From JALZAQ01 sp038253885 (GTDB taxonomy: Bacteria; Gemmatimonadota; Gemmatimonadetes; Gemmatimonadales; Gemmatimonadaceae), in contig JBBSGP010000116.1 of the NCBI GenBank assembly GCA_038253885.1, positions 1 to 5,426 on the forward strand: a stretch of DNA of 5,426 nt. Reading direction: 5' to 3'. The notes beneath the pieces were generated by a model. That model was not told the DNA's origin. It saw only the letters and a list, made by a program, of their open reading frames with translations, and did no database searches. Shown one piece after another: positions 1 through 4,874 of the stretch. The first letter of the stretch is position 1. Each line of letters starts with the position of its first letter. The position numbers were made by a program, and so were the translations under genes.

Positions 1-162
1 CTCTACTTCTGGCGCGCCGGTCTTCGGACGGATTCCGCGGCGGTGCGCGACCTCTGGGCGCACAGCGATATCGGTCGCTTCAAGGGCGAGTACAGCGCCA
101 CGGTGCCCGCGCACGCGGCAGCGATGTTGCGCGTGACGGCGGTCTCCTCCCGGGCCCGCTGA
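1..162 (+). CDS. Alpha-galactosidase (GH27-type), C-terminal end only
   Basis: This is the 3' end of a gene that enters from the left edge in frame 1, with 53 codons visible before TGA at 160-162. The residues contain VRDLWAH, then an Ile-Gly-Arg-Phe segment, then SATVPAHAAAMLRV. This matches the C-terminal beta-sandwich domain of family 27 alpha-galactosidases (melibiases), where a VRDLWAH-like stretch is followed by ATVP-H-and-hydrophobic strands close to the C-terminus. Family members hydrolyse terminal alpha-1,6-galactose from oligosaccharides and galactomannans. The catalytic barrel with its two Asp residues lies outside the window, so activity cannot be judged. The last residues (SSRAR) are a short tail beyond the final strand. 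A related GH27 enzyme such as an alpha-N-acetylgalactosaminidase is possible. Confidence 0.72.
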   Translation, partial: LYFWRAGLRTDSAAVRDLWAHSDIGRFKGEYSATVPAHAAAMLRVTAVSSRAR

Positions 163-177
163 CGGCTGTCGCGGGAG

Positions 178-209
178 CGCCGCGCGTTACCTGTGTGGGT
201 CGCGCGGCG
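178..209 (+). terminator. GC-rich stem-loop just after the GH27 gene
   Basis: A perfect 9-bp inverted repeat, CGCCGCGCG at 178-186 and CGCGCGGCG at 201-209, encloses a 14-nt loop. The flanking pair 177/210 could add a G-U pair. It begins 16 nt after the stop codon of the alpha-galactosidase gene, which suits a 3'-end structure (terminator or transcript stabiliser). No U-run follows it, so classical intrinsic termination is not supported. The possible GTG start at 195 lies inside its loop. Confidence 0.35.
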
Positions 210-210
210 T

Positions 211-224
211 CTGTGATCTCACAG
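211..224. promoter_or_regulatory. Short operator-like palindrome CTGTGA-N2-TCACAG
   Basis: The 6-bp arms CTGTGA (211-216) and TCACAG (219-224) are perfectly inverted around TC. The site directly follows the 178-209 stem-loop and lies upstream of the leader ORF and membrane-protein gene. The half sites resemble TGTGA/TCACA of CRP/FNR-family regulators, but the 2-bp spacer differs from the 6 bp of a CRP site. It may instead be a binding site for another dimeric regulator, or chance. No clear -35/-10 pair was found next to it. Confidence 0.22.
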
Positions 225-273
225 GCGCAGATGGTGGTTGCGCCCGATCGAACCCGCCAGGAGCAACACCGAC

Positions 274-342
274 ATGGACGTCACTTCTCGACGAGCGCCG
301 CGCAGTCGCGGCCCGCTCGCAGCGCGGGCTACTCGCCCATGA
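274..342 (+). CDS. Possible 22-codon leader peptide coupled to the membrane-protein gene
   Basis: ATG at 274 is preceded by AGGAG at 259-263 with a 10-nt spacer, the best ribosome-binding site seen on the plus strand here. The frame runs 22 codons, is rich in Arg, Pro and Ala (for example RRAPRSRGPLAAR), and ends with TGA at 340-342. That stop overlaps the ATG at 339-341 of the next gene as ATGA, a classic arrangement for translational coupling. No known peptide family is recognised. It could be a real leader that loads ribosomes onto the downstream gene, or a chance ORF. Low confidence, because short ORFs are common in GC-rich DNA. Confidence 0.25.
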   Translation: MDVTSRRAPRSRGPLAARATRP

Positions 343-785
343 CGTCGCTGCGAGTCTTCACCCGGTCCAATCCAGTCGTCCAGCGGCCGCGAGGCCCTGA
401 CCATTCGCGCGACCTCGGCCGCATGCTCGCCATCTTCGCGCTGTGCGTCGGATTGGCCATCGTGCTTCCCGGAGTGACACGCCCCGATATCGCTCTCGGG
501 GGCACTTTCGCGATAGCGATCATGGTGAGCTTTCTGGCGGTGTCGATGTTCGTTGTCAGCATCGGTTTTCTCTGGCTCGCCGGCCGTTATCGCGTTCCCA
601 TCTGGCCACTTCGCTTTCTCGCGGCGCTGCTGGCCGCCGCCAGCACCTCTGTGGCCCTGCTCGCCGTCCAGTGGTCGCTGCTGTTCAGCGAGTCCGGGGT
701 TGCGGCGCTCGGTGTGGCCGCTGTGATCGGCTTCGCGCACGCCCGGAGCCTCCAGGCCGCCGCCCCGCGCATGGCCGGATCGTAG
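339..785 (+). CDS. Small multi-pass membrane protein, function unknown
   Basis: A 148-residue product is read from ATG 339. Hydrophobic segments lie at about 29-45, 55-81, 92-116 and 119-134, predicting about four transmembrane helices. An Arg-containing N-terminal stretch precedes the first, and an Arg-containing loop (AGRYR) lies between helices 2 and 3. No catalytic motif or known family was recognised. The start is uncertain. The frame is open back to GTG 195 (196 aa), with further ATGs at 231 and 423. ATG 339 is preferred because the upstream extension is polar, the GTG sits inside a stem-loop, and ATG 339 overlaps the stop of a short ORF that has a good ribosome-binding site. ATG 423 would begin just before helix 1. 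The gene ends 18 nt from the end of the convergent CHAT gene, and nothing in the context indicates its role. Confidence 0.6.
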   Translation: MTSLRVFTRSNPVVQRPRGPDHSRDLGRMLAIFALCVGLAIVLPGVTRPDIALGGTFAIAIMVSFLAVSMFVVSIGFLWLAGRYRVPIWPLRFLAALLAAASTSVALLAVQWSLLFSESGVAALGVAAVIGFAHARSLQAAAPRMAGS

Positions 786-803
786 TGGCGGAGATCCCTC
801 GGC

Positions 804-3476
804 TCACTTCGTCGGTGCGCCCACCAGCACGAACGCGGCCCAGTGCGAGGGATGCATCTCTCCGCCGCCCTGCACGATCCGCTCCTGACGGGTGAGCCGT
901 AATGCCTCGGCCGACGGAGTCCCCGCGCGCACGCGCACGTAGAAATCGCGCATGAACTCCGACGCCGAGCGGTCGCCGATGCGCCAGAGTGTCACCACGG
1001 CGCTCGACGCGCCCGCAACGAGGAAAGCGTAAGGGAGACCGATCACTCCCTCGCCCGACACCCAGCGGCCGAGCGCCGTCTCGCAGGCGGACAGAGTCAC
1101 GAGCTCCGAGCGGAGCCGGAGCCCGCGGATGACGGTGAGGTCGAGATCTCCATCGGCTAGCACCAGGTGAGTGCGGTCCGGCACACGCTCGTCCACTCGG
1201 GCGTGGGTGGCAAAGTGGAGGTAGCGATAGCGCCCGGGATCGGTGCCCAGCCATCGCGTGGTCGTCGCCGCGCGTCCGAGCAGCAGATCGGAGCCGCCGT
1301 CCCGAAAAAGATCGTAGATGCCGCGTGCCTCTTCGGCAGCGTAGGGGAGTGAAGCGAGGGAATCCCGCCGGAGGACGTTTCCCTCGCTGTCTTCCGCACG
1401 CTCGGCGAGAACTCTCGGATCGCCCACGACGAGCGCGCTGCGCTGCCAGGAGTGCTCTTCAGGGCGCGCCGCCAGGGAGAGCAGTACCGCCGCCGATGGG
1501 CCGTACCAGATGCGCGTCGTCGCCGCGAGAGGCGCGGCACCGTGCGCAGGAATGAGCACCTCGATCGGCAGATAGGCGAGCGGACCGTCCGGTACGACGA
1601 GCACACTCGTCGGGAGGGATCGCGCGAGCGGAGCGACCAGCTCGTGGTACATCCGCGTGGAGGCGGCGCGCCAGTCGACGCCCGGGGTGGACCTCTCCAC
1701 CGCCGCCCGCAGGAAGGCCACGGAAGCCGCGAGTGAGTCGGCCCGCCCCAGCCGTGCGGCGCGTATCTCGCCGCCCGACACGGCCCAGCCGTAGACGGCG
1801 CTGTCGCCCCAGAAATATTCGAGCAGCACCCGGTCCGGTGTGACAATGGCTTCCCTCAACGCCGCCGCAGAAGCGATCGGTGCGCGGCTGTCGCCGTCCA
1901 CGCTGTCGACCGATGCGGTGAGTCGCGCGATCTCCCGATCGATCACCGGCCGGGCCGACGCCGCGGCGTTCTCGCGCGCCTCGTAGCGCTCCCGCAACGC
2001 CTGCCGCAGAGAGTCTGCATGTGAGCGCGAGAACGCCGAGCCCTTGTGGTCGATCATCAGATCGAGCAGCAGCCGCGCACGCGCGCGATCGGCGATGGCC
2101 AGCGCCTCCTCGCTCCGCCCGCGCGCCAGCAATGTTCGGATGGCCCCCTCGTAAGCGCTCCGGCGCGGCGCGGACACCCCCATCCTCAGATCGCCGAGTG
2201 CGAGCCGTCCGCGCCACGACTCGAGAAGAGCGATCGCCTGCTCGTACGACTCGGCCGCCCTCGGATCGCCAGCGGCCTCACGCGCCGCGCCTGACACGTC
2301 GAGCGCGTCGTACTGGACTTCCGGATCGCCCAGGGAATCGGCGATCGCCGATGCCTGTGCCGCCCAGCGCCGCGCCGCGGCGGTATCGCGCAGGGCAAGT
2401 GCAAGCCGCGCCAGAGCGATGCGACTCGTCGCTCGCTGTCTGCCGTACCGGTGCTCATCGGCGATCGCCAGAGCTTGCCGGAGGTGCGCGTCCGCCGTCG
2501 AGAGCTCTCCGGACTTCAGCTCGAGGATGCCGAGGTTCGCCAGGGACACGGCCTCTCCATACGGGAGCTTGGCGGCGCGATTGATCTCGATGGCGCGCTC
2601 GACGTATGGACGGGCCCGCTGCGGCTCCTCACCCCCGATGTACAGCTCCGCCAGCGCCCCGGCGACGAATGCGATCGCTCGCGCTTCCCCGGTCTGCTCG
2701 ATCAGCGCCTCGGACTCTCGCAGCATCCGCTCGGCGGCATCGCGCTCGCCCAGGGCGAGGTGGACGGCGGAATAGTTGTATAGCACGCGTCCCTGGCCCT
2801 CGGGATTTCTCACCTTCCGGTAGAATGCGAGCGCACTGTCGTAGGCCCGCTCGGCCTGGGTGAATCGGCCGAGGTGACGATACCCCAACGCCATCTCGTT
2901 CAGCACGTTGGCCAGGTCCGCCGGAGTGCCCCCGTGAACCTGCTGCAGCGCGAGCGACCGGCGATTCGCCTCCAGCGCCTCCGCGTACCGGCCCTGCAGG
3001 GAGAGGATCGTTCCCTCGGCATTCAGGGCGGCCCACTCGAGCCGCCAGTCACGGAGCGCGTCTGCCATCGCTTGCGTGCGCTTGGCCTCGGCGAACGCCT
3101 CGTCGAAGCGTCCCAGCCGGTGCAGAAGCAGGCTCCGGATGTGGTGAGTCCACGCGACCCGCCCGGAGTCTGCGCCGGCGAGGACCATCGCCCGGTCCAG
3201 GCCGGCCGAGGCGCTGTCCATCTTGCCGAGGCGCATGAGCGCGTCCGACCACCAGAGCTGGGCGCGCCAGTAGCCCGCGGTGTCGTTCGTGCCGGCTAGC
3301 GAATCGCGAAGCTCGCGGAAACGGAGCACGCTCTCGCGGACACGTCCCTGCCTGCGCAGGCTGTCGGCGAGGACAAAGGGCCCGCCGCGTTCGACCCGGT
3401 GCGGGTCGCAGGCCGCGAGCCAGTGGGCGCAGAGCAGCCCCAGGGCGAGCGCGGCCGCACGCCAGCGAGGACTCAC
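804..3476 (-). CDS. Lipoprotein with TPR repeats and C-terminal CHAT (caspase-like) domain
   Basis: An 890-residue product is read from GTG 3476. That start overlaps the stop of the upstream anti-sigma gene as GTGA and puts a lipoprotein signal at the N-terminus: basic SPRWR, a hydrophobic stretch about 7-19, then lipobox LAAC with Cys23. The frame is open to 3710, but that extension is low-complexity and runs over the anti-sigma gene. Helical TPR-like repeats fill about residues 36-465; typical units occur near 151-177, 190-220, 229-260 and 309-341. A linker helix region covers about 485-525. The CHAT domain covers about 600-887, with VVPDGPLAYLPIEVL (627-641), FATHA containing His758, LSACETA containing Cys798, and HPSHWAAFVLVG (875-886). 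The His/Cys dyad of this clan CD peptidase-like family is therefore intact. Substrate is unknown. TPRs normally bind partner proteins, and the operon partner is an anti-sigma factor. Secretion as a lipoprotein is predicted from sequence only. Confidence 0.92.
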   Translation of the reverse strand: MSPRWRAAALALGLLCAHWLAACDPHRVERGGPFVLADSLRRQGRVRESVLRFRELRDSLAGTNDTAGYWRAQLWWSDALMRLGKMDSASAGLDRAMVLAGADSGRVAWTHHIRSLLLHRLGRFDEAFAEAKRTQAMADALRDWRLEWAALNAEGTILSLQGRYAEALEANRRSLALQQVHGGTPADLANVLNEMALGYRHLGRFTQAERAYDSALAFYRKVRNPEGQGRVLYNYSAVHLALGERDAAERMLRESEALIEQTGEARAIAFVAGALAELYIGGEEPQRARPYVERAIEINRAAKLPYGEAVSLANLGILELKSGELSTADAHLRQALAIADEHRYGRQRATSRIALARLALALRDTAAARRWAAQASAIADSLGDPEVQYDALDVSGAAREAAGDPRAAESYEQAIALLESWRGRLALGDLRMGVSAPRRSAYEGAIRTLLARGRSEEALAIADRARARLLLDLMIDHKGSAFSRSHADSLRQALRERYEARENAAASARPVIDREIARLTASVDSVDGDSRAPIASAAALREAIVTPDRVLLEYFWGDSAVYGWAVSGGEIRAARLGRADSLAASVAFLRAAVERSTPGVDWRAASTRMYHELVAPLARSLPTSVLVVPDGPLAYLPIEVLIPAHGAAPLAATTRIWYGPSAAVLLSLAARPEEHSWQRSALVVGDPRVLAERAEDSEGNVLRRDSLASLPYAAEEARGIYDLFRDGGSDLLLGRAATTTRWLGTDPGRYRYLHFATHARVDERVPDRTHLVLADGDLDLTVIRGLRLRSELVTLSACETALGRWVSGEGVIGLPYAFLVAGASSAVVTLWRIGDRSASEFMRDFYVRVRAGTPSAEALRLTRQERIVQGGGEMHPSHWAAFVLVGAPTK

Positions 3477-4090
3477 GGCGGGCGCACGGCCGCTCGCGGA
3501 AGGCGGAGAGGGACGAGCGGAGTATGCGACAGCACCTCTCGAGAGGCACCCAGCGCTTCGACGCTCCAGTACGAGAGAGCGGGTCGCGCCGGCAGGGAGG
3601 ACAGCCGGACGACCGCGCTCGTATCTCGCACGTCTCTCTCGTACAGAAGCGCTCCCTGGGCGGTGTAGAGCCTCAACCGGTAGATCACCGCGTTGGCCAC
3701 GCGCGGCCAACGAACAAATACGGCGTCACCCGCGACGGTGAGCGTCACGCCGCCCCCTGACAGCGCCCCGCGCTCGATCTGGCTTGCCGTCACCCCCGCC
3801 CGCCCGTGCGGTCTCAGCCACAGAGAGCCGCCGATGACGACGGCCGCGATGCTGGCCGCCATCGCCGGCGCCCACAGGACCCACCGCCGCTGGGTGCCCG
3901 TCCGCCGGGACTCGCCGAGCATCCCCGCGCGCGCCTCGCTCGCGGACCGTACGAGAGTCCAGCATCGGTCGCAGCCGAAGTAGTGCGCCTCGAAGCGCTC
4001 CGCCTCCAGATCCGACAAGCTGCCCGCGAGATAGCGCGTATCGTAGTCAGCGCCGTCCGCCTGCGCGCAGGTCAATTCGTCGATCGGCAT
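3473..4090 (-). CDS. Zinc-finger anti-sigma-like membrane protein with Fn3/Ig-like outer domain
   Basis: A 205-residue product is read from ATG 4090. A TTG at 4117, 4 nt after the sigma stop, would add nine residues and has a GGTGA-like sequence before it, so the start is not settled. Residue numbers below count from ATG. The N-terminal part contains Cys8, then YLAGSLSDLEAERFEAH with His36, then Cys40 and Cys43, giving H-x3-C-x2-C. This is the zinc-binding pattern of zf-HC2/ZAS-type anti-sigma factors. An Arg-rich stretch (RRTGTQRR) precedes one transmembrane helix at about 70-92, predicting N-in/C-out topology. The outer part, about 112-200, alternates beta-strand patterns with VRWPRVANAVIYRLRL and YWSVEA, like fibronectin III/Ig-fold domains. 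It should sequester the ECF sigma factor encoded just upstream. Its stop overlaps the GTG of the CHAT gene by 4 nt, so the two are probably translationally coupled. Confidence 0.83.
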   Translation of the reverse strand: MPIDELTCAQADGADYDTRYLAGSLSDLEAERFEAHYFGCDRCWTLVRSASEARAGMLGESRRTGTQRRWVLWAPAMAASIAAVVIGGSLWLRPHGRAGVTASQIERGALSGGGVTLTVAGDAVFVRWPRVANAVIYRLRLYTAQGALLYERDVRDTSAVVRLSSLPARPALSYWSVEALGASREVLSHTPLVPLRLPRAAVRPP

Positions 4091-4121
4091 ACTCTCGGGT
4101 TCCCGATCAGGCGTCAACGTT

Positions 4122-4688
4122 TCACCCGTTCGTGCCGGCCATCAGGTCGGCCAGGCGCTGCAGCGCGCGGTGCTTCCTTACCCGAAGCGCGCCCGGAGTG
4201 CTGCCGAGCTCGCGCGCGACATCGCGTGGATCGCGTTGATCGAAGAAGAGCGCCCGGAGAAGCAGGCGATCGGGCTTCCCAAGGCGGGTGAGCGCGTGGC
4301 GAACCATCTGGCGCCGCTCAGCACCGACGAGCTCGGCGAGCGGGTCCGGGGGCGCGGAGGAGGAGCTGACGTCCGAGCCGAACCGAAGGAGCGCCCGCTC
4401 CTCTCTCTGCGATGACCGCTCCCGATGTTGGCAGATGTGTCTCGCGGTCGCGAACACGAATGCCGGCAGCGCCTCTTCTGTGCGAAGTCTGCCGGCTCGC
4501 ACCGCAGTGATCACGCGATGGAGTGTTTCCTGCGCCACATCCTCGGCGAGGCGCGCGTCGCCGAGACGTCTCGCGGCGAAGAGCCGGAGGCGCTCCCAGA
4601 AAGCCTCCGCCAGCATGGCCTCGGATACCGCGGTGGGGAAATCAGTCGTGTCAGGAAGGATCTGGTGATCGGTCGCGGGGGGGTCCAT
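4122..4688 (-). CDS. ECF-family RNA polymerase sigma factor
   Basis: The 188-residue length is typical of extracytoplasmic-function (sigma-24/RpoE-like) factors, which have only regions 2 and 4. Region 2 covers about 26-94 and includes DARLAEDVAQETLHRV (44-59), the core-binding and -10-recognition helix pattern, and FVFATARHICQHRER (77-91). A Ser/Pro-rich linker (about 104-117) follows. Region 4 covers about 122-183, with LTRLGKPDRLLLRALFF and the helix-turn-helix DPRDVARELGSTPGALRVRKHRALQRL (given as 153-160 plus 161-179), which should read the -35 element. The start ATG 4688 is supported by GAGGG at 4696-4700 with a 7-nt spacer. It is the first gene of the operon, followed by the anti-sigma gene. 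Such factors are normally released when the anti-sigma is inactivated and often drive their own operon, but the promoter sequence could not be identified here. A run of seven C lies in codons 2-4. Confidence 0.93.
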   Translation of the reverse strand: MDPPATDHQILPDTTDFPTAVSEAMLAEAFWERLRLFAARRLGDARLAEDVAQETLHRVITAVRAGRLRTEEALPAFVFATARHICQHRERSSQREERALLRFGSDVSSSSAPPDPLAELVGAERRQMVRHALTRLGKPDRLLLRALFFDQRDPRDVARELGSTPGALRVRKHRALQRLADLMAGTNG

Positions 4689-4695
4689 CGGCGAT

Positions 4696-4700
4696 CCCTC
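4696..4700 (-). promoter_or_regulatory. Ribosome-binding site of the sigma-factor gene
   Basis: On the minus strand GAGGG lies 7 nt upstream of ATG 4688. It fixes the start of the sigma gene and is the only strong Shine-Dalgarno sequence in the three-gene operon. The following genes appear to rely on short spacing or overlap. Confidence 0.55.
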
Positions 4701-4778
4701 GGGAGAAGGGTCGCGTCGAAGCTACGGGACGCCACGGGGGGGAGCAAGCAAGCTCTCGACGATGCGTGGCGCAGGCGA

Positions 4779-4807
4779 TTGACGACTCCCTCGCCCGAGC
4801 ACAGCCT
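4779..4807 (+). promoter_or_regulatory. Weak candidate promoter for the PQQ dehydrogenase gene
   Basis: TTGACG at 4779-4784 matches five of six bases of a sigma-70 -35 box. At 17 nt spacing the -10 position reads CAGCCT, which is a poor match. It lies upstream of the 4812-4841 dyad and about 70 nt before ATG 4875. This is a weak candidate only. The rest of the 186-nt divergent region (4689-4874) shows no better promoter by eye on either strand. Confidence 0.15.
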
Positions 4808-4811
4808 TCAT

Positions 4812-4841
4812 GCGCTCCACGAGAGTCTCTCGCGGGAGCGC
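4812..4841. repeat. Nested inverted repeat in the divergent intergenic region
   Basis: The outer arms GCGCTCC (4812-4818) and GGAGCGC (4835-4841) are perfectly complementary. Inside them CGAGAG (4820-4825) and CTCTCG (4827-4832) form a second perfect inverted repeat around a single T. Only one unpaired base on the left (4819) and two on the right (4833-4834) separate the two pairs of arms, giving 13 complementary positions in 30 nt. As RNA the innermost pair would open to leave a 3-nt loop. It lies 33 nt upstream of ATG 4875 and 124 nt upstream of the sigma-factor start. It could be an operator for one or both genes, or a hairpin in the 5' leader of the dehydrogenase mRNA. Confidence 0.55.
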
Positions 4842-4874
4842 GACAGGACCTCACCCTCACACCGGGACGCATCG

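Noticed and set aside
211..224. CRP/FNR binding site.
   Set aside because: The half sites match TGTGA/TCACA, but the spacer is 2 bp rather than 6, so a canonical CRP site is not supported. Kept only as an operator-like palindrome.
786..803. Bidirectional terminator between the convergent membrane-protein and CHAT genes.
   Set aside because: Only 18 nt separate the stops, and no stem with a T-run is visible in the gap or just past either stop.
685..3299. Several long open frames on both strands within the CHAT gene (for example 1459-2217 minus, 685-1254 minus, 2021-2584 plus).
   Set aside because: They are Arg/Ala/Pro/Gly-rich frame shadows typical of GC-rich coding DNA. They have no recognisable domain and overlap a gene with clear TPR and CHAT motifs.
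804..4688. Type III-E CRISPR (craspase-like) locus.
   Set aside because: Only the TPR-CHAT and sigma/anti-sigma resemblance exists. No repeat-spacer array, gRAMP-type effector or Cas gene is in the window, and the CHAT protein appears to be exported.
4781..4810. Possible ECF-type promoter on the minus strand (TGAAGG at 4810-4805 and CGTC at 4784-4781) for autoregulation of the sigma operon.
   Set aside because: The spacing between the two elements does not fit the usual ECF arrangement and the -35 lacks the GGAAC core, so it may be chance.
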